Source: an uncultured bacterium (GTDB taxonomy: Bacteria; Verrucomicrobiota; Kiritimatiellia; RFP12; UBA1067). From it: 52,465 nt of DNA. Shown here in pieces: positions 1 through 8,642 of the stretch. Every line of letters starts with the position of its first letter. Position 1 is the first letter of the stretch. The notes beneath the pieces are model-generated. The model was given only the letters and a program-made list of their open reading frames with translations. It was not told the origin of the DNA and searched no databases. The stretch spans positions 1 through 52,465 of the forward strand of contig CADCOC010000028.1 in the NCBI GenBank assembly GCA_902802945.1. Direction: 5' to 3'. The position numbers were made by a program, and so were the translations under genes.

Positions 1-150
1 AATGCCTTGGCAAGAGCTTCAAAGCCCTTTATGCAAATGTCATGTTCATTAATTCGCATTCTGAACCTCCACCGCAAATTCAACAGGATTGGCAACCCTT
101 GTCAGGCGCGTCTCTCGTCTATCGTCTCACGTCCGCATGTGCCCAACCCC
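1..150. other. Window edge, no gene recognised
   Basis: I see no convincing gene in this stretch downstream of uxaC. The short frames that cross it are not supported by codon pattern or recognisable motifs. It may hold the 3' flank or upstream region of a gene outside the window. Confidence 0.4.
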
Positions 151-224
151 ACCTCGCCCGGAGGGCTCGCCCCACCCGGCTCGGCGGGACGCCTCGCCCC
201 ACCACGGCTCGCCCCACCACGGCG
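151..224 (-). repeat. GC-rich 3'-end repeat, tandem copies after uxaC
   Basis: On the minus strand three related units, each beginning GGTGGGGCGAG, follow the uxaC stop codon almost directly. Positions 152-175 match the reverse complement of the repeat at 51840-51866 over about 24 bases, and a diverged copy lies at 43613-43639. The unit contains two direct GGGCGAGCC blocks and a short GCCC-TCC-GGGC stem. All three loci are directly downstream of a stop codon, so a role in transcript ends is possible, but there is no U-tract. It could equally be a REP-like mobile repeat. Confidence 0.75.
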
Positions 225-227
225 GAA

Positions 228-1637
228 TTACTTCGCGCCGAAGAAGAAGAAGTAGCGGTTCGCGTTGTTGTAGGAGATGTCCGAAACGAGGCCGCCGATC
301 CACTTGATGTCGTTGGGCAGCTCGCCGCGCGTGATCTCCTCGCCGAGCTTCGCGCAGAGGATGCGGCGGAAGTACTCGTGGCGCGTGTAGCTGAGGAAGG
401 AGCGGGAGTCCGTGAGCATGCCCACGAAGTTGCCGAGGCAGCCGAGCGCCGCAAGGGCCTCGACCTGCTTCTTCATGCCGTCCTTCTGGTCGAGGAACCA
501 CCACGCCGCGCCGAGCTGGATCTTGCCGCGATCGGGGCCCTTCTGGAACGAGCCCATGAGCGTCGCGAGCATCTCCGTGTCCTTCGGGTTGAGGGAGTAG
601 AGGATCGTGCGCGGGAGCGCGTCCTCGAGCTCGAGCCGGTCGAAGAGGCGCGCGAGCGACTCGCAGGAGTTCCACTCGCCGATGCAGTCGTAGCCGGTGT
701 CGGGGCCGAGCAGACGGAACATCCGCGTGTTCGCGTTGCGGAGGCAGCCGAAGTGGAGCTGCGCGGTCCAGTTCGCCGCCGCGTCCGCCTTCAGGCCCTC
801 GTAGAGCCACGCGCTCTTGAACTTGAGCGCCTCCTCCGGCGTCACGGCCTTGCCGCTGCGCGCCTTCTTGAAGATGCGGCGAACCTCGGCTTCGGTGTAG
901 GGCGCGGCGAACACCTCGGTGATGCCATAGTCGCTCACCACACAGCCGGCCTTCGCGAAGAACGCATGACGCGCGGCCATCGCGGAGAGGAAGTCGTCCC
1001 AGCTCTTCACAGGGGTTTTCGCGGCGGCGGCGAGCTTGTCCATCCACGCGTTCCACGCCTTCGCGTCCTCGATCTTCGACGCCTTGTCGCTGCGCCACGC
1101 GGGCAGGATCTTCGTGCCGAACGGCTTCTTCGCGATGGCGAGGTGGTGCTCAAGGGAGTCGACCGGGTCGTCGGTCGTGCAGACCACCTTCACGTTCGAC
1201 TTCTTCATCAGCCCGCGCGCCGAGAAGTCCTTCCCGCGCAGTTTCGCGTTGCACTTCTTCCAGATCTTCGCGGCCGTCGCCGACGACAGGCGCTCCGTCA
1301 CGCCGAAGTAGCGCGCGAGCTCAAGGTGCGACCAGTCGAAGAGCGGGTTCTTGAGCAGGCGCTCCATCGTGGCGGCGAAGGCGTTGAACTTCTCCTCCCA
1401 CGGCGCGTCGCCCGTGATGTACTTCTCGTCCACGCCGTTCGAGCGCATCTGGCGCCACTTGTAGTGGTCGCCGCCCAGCCACACCTGCGCGATGTTCTCC
1501 CAGCGCTTGTCCTCCGCGATCTCCGCCGGCGGCAGGTGGCAGTGGTAGTCGATGATCGGCATCTGCTCCGCATAGCCGTGGTAGAGTTCCTTGGCCGCCT
1601 TCGTGGTCAGCAGGAAATCGTCGGTGATGAACGCCAT
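228..1637 (-). CDS. uxaC: Glucuronate isomerase
   Basis: UxaC interconverts D-glucuronate and D-fructuronate, and D-galacturonate and D-tagaturonate, in cytoplasmic uronate catabolism. The 469-residue length is normal for the family. The amidohydrolase-type HxH metal site is visible near the N-terminus (YHCHL, residues 31-35). The family blocks WLGGDHYKWRQMRSNG and TTDDP are also present. The ATG at 1637 is preceded by AAGGAGA. A promoter lies about 40 bases upstream, so the gene can be transcribed apart from the long operon that reads into it. The DUF4038-type glycan hydrolase gene upstream fits release of uronic acids from plant or host polysaccharide. No other uronate-pathway gene lies in the window. 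The identification is firm. Confidence 0.95.
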   Translation of the reverse strand: MAFITDDFLLTTKAAKELYHGYAEQMPIIDYHCHLPPAEIAEDKRWENIAQVWLGGDHYKWRQMRSNGVDEKYITGDAPWEEKFNAFAATMERLLKNPLFDWSHLELARYFGVTERLSSATAAKIWKKCNAKLRGKDFSARGLMKKSNVKVVCTTDDPVDSLEHHLAIAKKPFGTKILPAWRSDKASKIEDAKAWNAWMDKLAAAAKTPVKSWDDFLSAMAARHAFFAKAGCVVSDYGITEVFAAPYTEAEVRRIFKKARSGKAVTPEEALKFKSAWLYEGLKADAAANWTAQLHFGCLRNANTRMFRLLGPDTGYDCIGEWNSCESLARLFDRLELEDALPRTILYSLNPKDTEMLATLMGSFQKGPDRGKIQLGAAWWFLDQKDGMKKQVEALAALGCLGNFVGMLTDSRSFLSYTRHEYFRRILCAKLGEEITRGELPNDIKWIGGLVSDISYNNANRYFFFFGAK

Positions 1638-1677
1638 TTTTGTTTCTCCTTGTGCTTCTGGGTTGAAAGACCCCGTA

Positions 1678-1690
1678 ATTATACCACAAA
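1678..1690 (-). promoter_or_regulatory. Promoter of uxaC (extended -10)
   Basis: The minus strand reads TTTGTGGTATAATTAC, an extended -10 (TG-n-TATAAT) matching the motif repeated before other genes here. It lies 41 bases upstream of the uxaC ATG, in the only sizeable gap (74 bases) between uxaC and the gene before it. No clear -35 is visible. Confidence 0.7.
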
Positions 1691-1711
1691 GGAGGCGTTC
1701 CTGCCATGCGG

Positions 1712-3661
1712 CTACTTCGCGAAATACGCCATCAGCCCTTGCAGGAGTGGCGCGCGGTAGGCGGCATTCGAGGCGAGCACGTAGCTTTCATAGCGGTCGA
1801 TGTTCGCAGGGAGGATCGGCAAGTCGATGTCGCGCGGGATCGTTCGCCAGCATGCGGAACACGGGATAGCCGCCCACGCCGACGCCGCCGTAGTCGAGCC
1901 TCACGTCTGCACCCGGCGCGAGCGTGAGCGCGGGCAACTCGGTGACGACAAGCGCCCAGTCCGACGCATCGGGCTTCGGCGGAAGTTCGAGATTCCCGAG
2001 ATCGTCGGAGACGAACGTGACGGACTCGTCCTTCCACTCACCCGTCCGGGTGTTGAACCAACGCATCGTGTGGAAGCGGTCGGGCGTGAGACCGTGGACC
2101 GTTCCCGTGAGGCGATTCGGACCATAAAAGTAGAACACGACGCGGTTCGGGTTCGCGAGCGTGGCGAACACGTAGGCGATGCCTTTCGCAGGCTTTTTCG
2201 CAGTGCCTTCGCGCGGGGTGAAGCGCGCGCCGTCGCCAAAGCCGGGCTTGAGGTTCCACCAGTCGAAGGATGTGAAGAACTTCCTCATGTGCGCCATCTG
2301 CAATGCGCTGGGGAATTCCACGGACTTGCACCACGGTACCTGCTTGTCCAACGGCGTGATCTTTTCCACGCCGTCGTTGCTCGTCGTCTTGACGTCGTAC
2401 GTGCTGAGGTAGAGCCAGATGTCGATCGCGCCGTAGCCGTAGCCGAACATGCCGCTCAGGAACGAGATGTAGCCTTGCGCGCGCGCGCCGAAGTCCTTCG
2501 TCCAGAGGTAGCAGTAGCGCCCCTCGTAGTTGACCGCCGGACGCGGATCGGCCCAGTAATCGCGCGCGGGCTCGCAGTTGGGCGACGCGGTGAGCGACGG
2601 CGACCACTGTACGCCCCACCACGTGTGACCCGTGCGCGCGGCGACGGATGCGTCCGCGAACACAGAGCGTCCGCCGAACCTTTTCTGTCCCGGACTCGTG
2701 CCTCGTCCGGTCACGGTCGTGTGGTGGGTGTTCTCCTGATGCGCCGTGAGCGGATGGTTATAGGCGTCGGCTCGGTGGAGACATTCTGCAACGACCAGCC
2801 ACGGGTTGTTCGTGGCGCAGTAGAAATTGTGTCCCCTGCCGCGGTCGTAGTAGAAGTCGTTGTCCACCTCCTGCGCAAGCGTCCACATCACCGGATACGC
2901 GCCGAAGCGCGCCACCCAGTAGCGCGAGAGGCGGTCAATGGCGGCGGGGTCGTCGGCGAGCTTCTTGTTCATCGACGCGGCGAAGAAGAACTCGGCGTTC
3001 GCATGGACGAGGCCCCTGTCGGCGATGTGCTGGTAGTAGCGGTCGGCAAGTTGGAAGCCGGGGATGTCGGCAGCGTCCACCTTGCCGTCCGTGACGTTGA
3101 ACTTCGCGCCGATGGGCTCGGACTGGAGGACGGTGAAGCCCTGCGCCACGCGGCGGTCGACGATGTACTTGAAGTGGGATGTCGCACCCGTCGTGCCCGC
3201 GTGCGGACCCGGCTCGTCGATCTCCTCCGTGTAGAGGCCCCAATGCGTATCGCCGAGATAAAAGAACGGCGTGCCATCCGCGTAGGTGAAGTGCTTTGCG
3301 CCCTTCGCCGGCTTCACGAACCCGCGCTTGTAGATCTCAAGGTCGCCTGCGTAGGGCTTTGCCTCCAGCGTGCCGGACTTGCCGCCGAGCGCGCCATCGC
3401 CCTGGCAGGTGGTGGTCCAGCTCCAGCGCCCGGGTTTCGTGGGCGCGAAGCGCACGCGGAAGGTCTTGCCGCCGTCCCAGAAGCCGGGACGCGACACCTT
3501 CTCGCCGGATTCGTGCGTGAACACGGCGTCGAACGTCACGGCGTCCGCGCCGCGAGTTCCGTGGCGCGCCATGTTTCTGCGGCCGCGACAAGCGCGGCCC
3601 TCCCGTGTGTGGAAACGGCCGCACACGCAACAGCCGTCCAAGTGAGCACCCTATTTTTCAT
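1712..3661 (-). CDS. DUF5060/DUF4038 apiosidase-like glycan hydrolase, frameshifted at both ends
   Basis: The central open frame (1788-3641) encodes a DUF5060 N-terminal domain, then a DUF4038 TIM barrel (FFYLGDTHWGLYTEEID is a typical block), then a collagen-binding-like domain ending near DWALVVTEL. Members act on plant or host glycans outside the cytoplasm. The natural start appears to be the ATG at 3661. It gives a signal peptide (MKNRVLTWTAVACAAV) and the family-like AETWRATEL, but that frame stops at 3536, so a frameshift near 3540-3565 is needed to enter the main frame. At the other end the main frame stops at 1788, while a second frame continues to 1712 as IPRDIDLPILPANIDRYESY. That tail and the preceding LDYGGVGVGGYPVF resemble the beta-sandwich of alpha-L-rhamnosidase-like proteins, not DUF4038 proteins. 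Either two sequencing errors or a decaying fusion gene would explain this. Confidence 0.7.
3581..3604 (-). repeat. Palindromic element inside a CDS
   Basis: The minus strand reads GGGAG followed by GGCCGCG-CTTGT-CGCGGCC, a perfect 7-bp stem with a 5-base loop. The 24-base unit is identical to 52216-52239, which lies in the opposite orientation relative to its gene. Here it encodes part of the signal-peptide region (GRAALVAA) of the DUF4038 protein, just upstream of the apparent frameshift. Confidence 0.85.
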
Positions 3662-3671
3662 TGTAAACTCT

Positions 3672-4460
3672 TTATTTTTTCCGCTGGCGGATCATCTCGT
3701 ACAGGCACACGGCGGCGGCGACTCCGGCGTTGAGGGATTCAATGCGTCCGAGCATGGGGAGGACGGCGATGAAGTCACACGTGTCGCGTACGAGACGTGA
3801 GATGCCGGCACCTTCCGCGCCCACGACGAGTCCGGCGCGTCCGGTGAAGTCGATTTCGGTGTAGGGCTTCGCGTCGTCGCCCCAGTCGAGACCCGTCATC
3901 CATACGCCGACCTTCTTGAGCGCCTCCATCGCGCGCACGAGGTTCACGACATGCGCGACCTTCAGGTACTCGCTCGCGCCGGCGGAGGCGCGGACGGCGG
4001 CGGGCGTCACGCCCGCGCCACGGTCTTCGGGAATGATCACGCCCGTCACGCCGGCGGCGCATGCGCTGCGTAGCACGGAGCCGATGTTCTGAGGGTCTTC
4101 AAGGTGGTCGAGCACGACGACGGTCGCGTTCTCGTCGTTCTCCACGTCGCGTAGAATCTCATCGAAGCCCACGTATGGGTAACCGGTCGTCTTGATGGCG
4201 ACGCCCTGGTGGTGTCCGCCGTGCGTGAGTTGGTCAAGGCGGCGACGATCTTCCGTGCGCACCACAAGGCCCATCTGGCGGGCGACTTGGCGTATCCAGG
4301 AGATTTCGTCCGCCTCGCCTTTCTCGGCCGGAGGCAGAATCACCTCGGTCAATGTGCGACGTTCGGCCTGAAGGACCTCCACGACGGGGTTGCGTCCGTA
4401 GATCCATTCGCCGCCGGTACAGAGCTCGCGCGGCCCTCGATGCTGGTCGTGTCGGCTCAC
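3672..4460 (-). CDS. rlmB: 23S rRNA (guanosine-2'-O-)-methyltransferase, RlmB/TrmH family
   Basis: This SPOUT-fold SAM-dependent RNA 2'-O-methyltransferase probably modifies 23S rRNA in the peptidyl-transferase region. The N-terminal substrate-binding part begins GEWIYGRNPVVEVL, as in RlmB. The knotted SAM-binding motifs are all present: LDHLEDPQNIGSVLRSA, GLVVGAEGAGISRLVR and LGRIESLNAGVAAAVCLYE. I chose the GTG at 4460, which overlaps the accA stop codon by four bases (GTGA) and gives 262 residues. The longer open frame to 4727 would lie inside accA in another frame and reads as Arg-rich nonsense. The overlap implies translational coupling with accA. RlmB versus another TrmH paralogue cannot be settled by eye. 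Confidence 0.9.
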   Translation of the reverse strand: MSRHDQHRGPRELCTGGEWIYGRNPVVEVLQAERRTLTEVILPPAEKGEADEISWIRQVARQMGLVVRTEDRRRLDQLTHGGHHQGVAIKTTGYPYVGFDEILRDVENDENATVVVLDHLEDPQNIGSVLRSACAAGVTGVIIPEDRGAGVTPAAVRASAGASEYLKVAHVVNLVRAMEALKKVGVWMTGLDWGDDAKPYTEIDFTGRAGLVVGAEGAGISRLVRDTCDFIAVLPMLGRIESLNAGVAAAVCLYEMIRQRKK

Positions 4461-5269
4461 TTGTAGAAGTTCCCCATGGCGCGGAACTTCGCGTAGCGGG
4501 CGTCGACGAGCTGGTCGACGGGAATCTTCGCGAGTTCCTTCAGCGCGGCGAGCACGGCCTTCTTGACGGCAAGCGCGGCGGCCTTGTGGTTCTTCTGGGC
4601 ACCGCCCTCCGGTTCGGGCACGATTGCGTCGATTGCGCCGAGGCGCAGGAGGTCGGGTGCGGTGATCTTGAGCGCCTCCGCCGCCTCCGGCGCCTTCGCG
4701 CCGTCGCGCCAGAGGATGCCTGCGCAACCTTCGGGCGAAATCACGCTGTAGACAGCGTTCTCCATCATGAGGATGCGGTCGCCCACGGCGATTGCGAGTG
4801 CGCCGCCGGACCCGCCCTCGCCCGTCACGACCACCACGATCGGCGTTTTGAGGAGGGAGAAGAACTCAAGGGACTTCGCGATTGCCTCGGCCTGCCCGCG
4901 TGCCTCGGCGGTGTCGCCGGGATACGCGCCGGGGGTGTCCACGAACGTCACGATCGGCAGGTGGAATTTCTCGGCGAGTTTCGCGAGGCGCATCGCCTTG
5001 CGGTAGCCGTCCGGCTGCGCCATGCCGAAGTTCGCCTCCACATTCTCCTCCACGGTGACGCCCTTGTGGTGTCCGAGCACGAGGCACTTCGTCCCTCCGA
5101 TTGTGGCGAATCCGGCGATGAGGCCGCGGTCGTCGTTCACGAGGCGGTCGCCGTGCAGCTCCTCAAAGTCGCTCGCGATGAATCCGAGAAAGTCCATCAG
5201 GTGCGGGCGCTTCGCGTCGCGCGCCAGTTTCACCTTGTCCATCGCGGTGGTCTTCTTTTTCACTGCCAT
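4457..5269 (-). CDS. accA: Acetyl-CoA carboxylase carboxyltransferase subunit alpha
   Basis: AccA pairs with AccD to transfer the carboxyl group from carboxy-biotin to acetyl-CoA, the committed step of fatty-acid synthesis. Family blocks are clear: ELHGDRLVNDDRGLIAGFA, VDTPGAYPGDTAEARGQAEA, GEGGSGGALAIAVGDRIL and SVISPEGCAGILWRD. At 270 residues it lacks much of the N-terminal helical region found in the 319-residue E. coli protein. The ATG at 5269 follows AAGGAGAAGC. Its partner accD lies two genes upstream, separated by a PP2C phosphatase gene. No biotin carboxylase or BCCP gene is in the window. Confidence 0.95.
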   Translation of the reverse strand: MAVKKKTTAMDKVKLARDAKRPHLMDFLGFIASDFEELHGDRLVNDDRGLIAGFATIGGTKCLVLGHHKGVTVEENVEANFGMAQPDGYRKAMRLAKLAEKFHLPIVTFVDTPGAYPGDTAEARGQAEAIAKSLEFFSLLKTPIVVVVTGEGGSGGALAIAVGDRILMMENAVYSVISPEGCAGILWRDGAKAPEAAEALKITAPDLLRLGAIDAIVPEPEGGAQKNHKAAALAVKKAVLAALKELAKIPVDQLVDARYAKFRAMGNFYK

Positions 5270-5302
5270 TTGCTTCTCCTTGTTTGTAAGTTGTTTCAGT
5301 TC

Positions 5303-6925
5303 TTAAGCTGTTTTGGTTTCGCCGCCGACGAGGACGGCGATGGCCGTGATGTCATCCGACTGCTCGGCCCCGGCCTCAAATCTGTCAAGCTCCTCCGCCA
5401 GGCTGCCGACCAAATCTGCCGGGCTTTCCTTCGCGTGCGCGGACGCGAACGCCAGCAGACGCTCCTCCCCGTACTGCGCGTGGTCCTTCCGCTCGGCTTC
5501 CGTGACGCCGTCCGTGTAGACGAGAAGCCGCGTACCCGGCGCGAACTCCGCCGTCTCCCGCGCGTAGCCAAAACCCTCCAGCACGCCTGCGGCGACGTTG
5601 CACTTCGCCGACAGGAACTCGGACGAGCCGTCCGGCCTGACGACGACGATCGGCGGGTGCCCCGCGTTGCAATACTCCAGCTTGCCGGTGGCGAGTTCCA
5701 GCCGACCGACGAACAGCGTCACGAACATGCTCGTTTCGTTGTCCCTGCACAGAAGCGCGTTGATGCGGCTGACGGTCTCGTCGGGCGGAAGTCCCATGTC
5801 CGCCGACAGATGGAACCCCGCGCCTGCCAGAAACGCGAAGAGCGCGGCGGGGATGCCCTTGCCTGATGCGTCGCCGATCGCGAAATGGAGGAATCCGTCC
5901 TTCTCCTGGAAGTCGTAGAAATCACCGCCCACCTCACGCGCCGGACGCAGGACCGCGCCGAGACAGGGCGGAATGCGGCGGTTGAGAACGCTTGACTGGA
6001 TCGTGCGCGCAATGCTCAGTTCGTTACTGAGGCGTTCGTTGGCAGCGGTCACGCGCTGCAGTCGCGTGGAGAAAAACCACGACACGAAGAAAATGAGACC
6101 GAGGCCCACGACCGAGAACAGGACGATTCTGCTGACGAGTGTGCGCGATCCCTGCAGAATGTTGGACAACGGACAGATCAGCTCCATCGTCCACCCGTTG
6201 CTGGCCCGACCGTGTATCTTCACCGTGTCGGCCAACGCCGCGGCGTCCTCCGGCGCGTCGACGAGCGACTGCCCCTTCTGCGAGAGCAGGACGGCGTAGG
6301 AATCTGGGTACGGTTTGATTGCGGCCACCTGATGCGTCAGGTCTTCGAGCGAGACGTCGGCGGTCAGCACGGCGTAGACCTTTCCGTCCTTGCCGGTAAG
6401 CGGCAGGGAGTAGGTGCACATCATCACCTCCGCCCCGCCCTTGTCGAAGTAGGGCTCGCACCAGGACGGAGACTTCGCCTCCTTCGCGATGCGGTACCAG
6501 TCCATGCCGTGGTACTGGAAGTCCTCGCCTCCCTGCTGGATGCGCTTGATTTTCCCGTTTGCGTCCCTGTACGAGAAGGCTGAGTAGTAGTAGCCCTTCG
6601 CGGGGAAGTAATTCGGCTCGAACGCGATTGTGCTGCCCACGATGAAGGGGTTGTTCTGGACGAGCTCGCCAGTGATCTTGAACATGTAGTCGGGGTTGTC
6701 GAGGTGCTCCTCGACGATCCACGTCGAGTTCTTCACCGCGCTCTCGACGGACGCCATGAGTCCGTCGATGCGACCGACCGTCGCCTTCACCACGTTCTCC
6801 ACCGTGCTCCGGGCCTCGTTCTCCATCATCCGCGACGTGCTGAACGCGACGAAGGACGCGATGGCGACGAAGAACAGCGCCGTGACGACGACGACTGGGA
6901 TGTTGGCTCGCTTGACGGATTGCAT
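5303..6925 (-). CDS. Membrane sensor PP2C (SpoIIE/RsbU-type) serine phosphatase with a Cache-like extracellular domain
   Basis: An N-terminal membrane helix (about residues 9-30) is followed by an extracytoplasmic region of roughly 240 residues. Its TWIVEEHLDNPDYMFKITGE and YYYSAFSYRD blocks resemble dCache ligand-sensing domains. A second helix (SRIVLFSVVGLGLIFFVSWF) leads into a short HAMP-like linker and a SpoIIE phosphatase domain. The metal-binding acidic motifs REVGGDFYDF, IGDASGKGIPAALF, LVYTDGVTEA and SDDITAIAV are all present. Such proteins dephosphorylate anti-sigma-factor antagonists in partner-switching circuits. No anti-sigma or STAS protein is next to it. It sits 12 bases after accD and 33 bases before accA, an unusual place, so it is probably co-expressed with acetyl-CoA carboxylase. 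Its ligand and target are unknown. Confidence 0.88.
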   Translation of the reverse strand: MQSVKRANIPVVVVTALFFVAIASFVAFSTSRMMENEARSTVENVVKATVGRIDGLMASVESAVKNSTWIVEEHLDNPDYMFKITGELVQNNPFIVGSTIAFEPNYFPAKGYYYSAFSYRDANGKIKRIQQGGEDFQYHGMDWYRIAKEAKSPSWCEPYFDKGGAEVMMCTYSLPLTGKDGKVYAVLTADVSLEDLTHQVAAIKPYPDSYAVLLSQKGQSLVDAPEDAAALADTVKIHGRASNGWTMELICPLSNILQGSRTLVSRIVLFSVVGLGLIFFVSWFFSTRLQRVTAANERLSNELSIARTIQSSVLNRRIPPCLGAVLRPAREVGGDFYDFQEKDGFLHFAIGDASGKGIPAALFAFLAGAGFHLSADMGLPPDETVSRINALLCRDNETSMFVTLFVGRLELATGKLEYCNAGHPPIVVVRPDGSSEFLSAKCNVAAGVLEGFGYARETAEFAPGTRLLVYTDGVTEAERKDHAQYGEERLLAFASAHAKESPADLVGSLAEELDRFEAGAEQSDDITAIAVLVGGETKTA

Positions 6926-6937
6926 CGGAAGAGGAGA

Positions 6938-7774
6938 TTAGGCGGCGAAGCCGAAGTAACCGAGCATTTTCACGATGAACGCCTTGAGGTCCTTGCGCTC
7001 GACGATTTTGTCGATGAACCCGTGAGCGAGCAGGTACTCGGCGCTCTGGAAGTCCGGCGGGAGCTTCTGGTGGATCGTGTTCTCGATCACGCGGCGTCCG
7101 GCGAACCCGATGAGTGCCTTCGGCTCGGTGATGTTGATGTCGCCCAGCATTGCGTACGAGGCGGAGACGCCGCCCGTGGTGGGGTCTGTCAGCACGCTGA
7201 TGTAGGGAAGGCCCGCCTCCTTGAGGCGGCCCACGGCCGCAGAGGTCTTCGCCATCTGCATGAGCGAGAGGATGCCCTCATGCATACGCGCGCCGCCTGA
7301 TGCGCTGCAGAGGATAAGCGGACGGCGTTCCGCGATCGCCTGTTCGCACGCGCGGGCGATGCGCTCGCCCGTGCCGGTGCCGAGGCTGCCGCCCATGAAC
7401 GCGAAGTCCATCACGCCGAGCATCACGGGGATGCCGCCCATTTGGGCGGTGCCGACCACGACGCTTTCGTTCTCGCCGCTCTTGGCGATCGTCGCGTCGA
7501 TCTTCGCCTTGTACGCGCCGGTGGCGTCGTGGAAGTCGAGGTGGTCGGAATAGCTCACCTCGCGGAACACCTCCGTGAACGAACCGTCATCCGCAAGCTG
7601 CGCGATGCGCGCGCGCGCGCCGAGGCGCCCGTGGTAGTTGCAGACTGGGCAGATGGCGTTGTTCGCCTTCCATTCGTCCTTCGCGATGTAGCTCTTGCAA
7701 CGCGGGCACACCTGCCAAAGCGCCTTTGTTGGCGGGATCTTCGCCGCCGTTTCGGGTTTCTTGAACCAGGCCAT
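6938..7774 (-). CDS. accD: Acetyl-CoA carboxylase carboxyltransferase subunit beta
   Basis: AccD is the zinc-ribbon partner of AccA. The four-cysteine zinc finger is visible at the N-terminus (CPRCKSYI and CPVCNYHG, residues about 23-47). The family core follows: GDINITEPKALIGFAGRRVI with the crotonase-like SASGGARMHEGILSLMQM. The ATG at 7774, preceded by AGGAAGAG, gives 278 residues. The open frame extends 16 codons further but would overlap plsC. Spacing to plsC is 23 bases, and the phosphatase gene follows after 12 bases, so plsC-accD-phosphatase-accA-rlmB is one probable transcription unit for membrane lipid synthesis. Confidence 0.95.
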   Translation of the reverse strand: MAWFKKPETAAKIPPTKALWQVCPRCKSYIAKDEWKANNAICPVCNYHGRLGARARIAQLADDGSFTEVFREVSYSDHLDFHDATGAYKAKIDATIAKSGENESVVVGTAQMGGIPVMLGVMDFAFMGGSLGTGTGERIARACEQAIAERRPLILCSASGGARMHEGILSLMQMAKTSAAVGRLKEAGLPYISVLTDPTTGGVSASYAMLGDINITEPKALIGFAGRRVIENTIHQKLPPDFQSAEYLLAHGFIDKIVERKDLKAFIVKMLGYFGFAA

Positions 7775-7797
7775 TTTCTCTTCCTTTCTATAAACCT

Positions 7798-8628
7798 CTA
7801 GCCTTCCGTCGGCATGCCCCACTCGTCGAGGCGTGACTTGATCCAGTCAAACGACGCCTGCTGCGTCTCCTTCGACTTGCCGGTGAGAACGGGTCCGCAG
7901 GAAATGCGGATCGTCTTCGACGGGTCAACCGTGCCGAAGTCCTTGAACCATCCCTTCGCGCCGGGACGCGTCGGCTCGATGTCCGTCTTCACCGCGATCG
8001 GCACCACTGGCACTCCGGCCTTTTCCGCGAGCTTCGTGCCGATGGAGCTCCAGCCCTTGCGCGCGAACACTGGCTGGCGGGTGCCTTGCGCGTAGATGTG
8101 GATGGAAATGCCCTTCGCGATGCGCTCGCCGCCCACGTTGAAGATCGTCATCAGGTCCTCGCGCGGCGACTTGCGTCCGATGGGTATGAGCCCCATGTGC
8201 GCGGCGGCGCGCGTGAGGAACGGCAGGTGCGAGAGCGACTGCTTCACCACCGTGCCGATCGGGCCGTAGGTGAGCAGCACGAACGGCAGCATCACCGTCT
8301 CCAGCGTGCTCATGTGGTTCGCGAGATACACGACTGGGCCGTCGTAGTTCTTGCGGTTGTCCCAGCCGTCCATGATCACGTCCGTGCCGTATTTTTCGGC
8401 CTTCTGGAGAGAGGCGAAGCAGTAGTGCGCCCACTTGTCCGTATCAAGCCGCCTGAGCGCCTCGCTAATGGCGCACTTCGGAAAAACACTGAACACGCTC
8501 CATGTGAAGCCAAGCGTGGTCATCCAGCTTTTTTTGCGCGGAACAGGCGCCTTTCGGTCCGGCGCGGTGCGGTATCCGCCCGTCCGAAGCAGTTCCTCGC
8601 GAAACATCTCCAACGTCGTATGCTTCAT
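7798..8628 (-). CDS. plsC: 1-acyl-sn-glycerol-3-phosphate acyltransferase-like protein
   Basis: This PlsC/LPLAT-family enzyme would acylate lysophosphatidate or a related acceptor at the inner membrane. The catalytic block reads VYLANHMSTLETVMLP. It keeps the His of the NHxxxxD motif but has Glu where Asp is usual. A second conserved region is GLIPIGRKSPREDLM, and the usual EGTR reads QGTR (IYAQGTRQP). The ATG at 8628 was chosen because the two codons before it in the longer frame start with a weak TTG. The result is 276 residues. It is followed by accD and preceded by two bases after the coiled-coil protein gene. The two motif changes suggest an unusual acyl acceptor or a divergent subfamily. 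Confidence 0.82.
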   Translation of the reverse strand: MKHTTLEMFREELLRTGGYRTAPDRKAPVPRKKSWMTTLGFTWSVFSVFPKCAISEALRRLDTDKWAHYCFASLQKAEKYGTDVIMDGWDNRKNYDGPVVYLANHMSTLETVMLPFVLLTYGPIGTVVKQSLSHLPFLTRAAAHMGLIPIGRKSPREDLMTIFNVGGERIAKGISIHIYAQGTRQPVFARKGWSSIGTKLAEKAGVPVVPIAVKTDIEPTRPGAKGWFKDFGTVDPSKTIRISCGPVLTGKSKETQQASFDWIKSRLDEWGMPTEG

Positions 8629-8642
8629 CGCTTCCACCAAAA

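Noticed and set aside
42..1760. Long plus-strand open frame (572 codons) antisense to uxaC
   Set aside because: It mirrors uxaC codons in a high-GC gene and reads as Arg/Glu/Ala-rich nonsense without known motifs. Similar shadows at 1800-3800, 4352-5866, 13898-15196 and 40928-42403 are rejected for the same reason.
4461..4727. N-terminal extension of rlmB
   Set aside because: It overlaps accA in another frame and is Arg/Gly-rich. The GTG at 4460 fits the family start.
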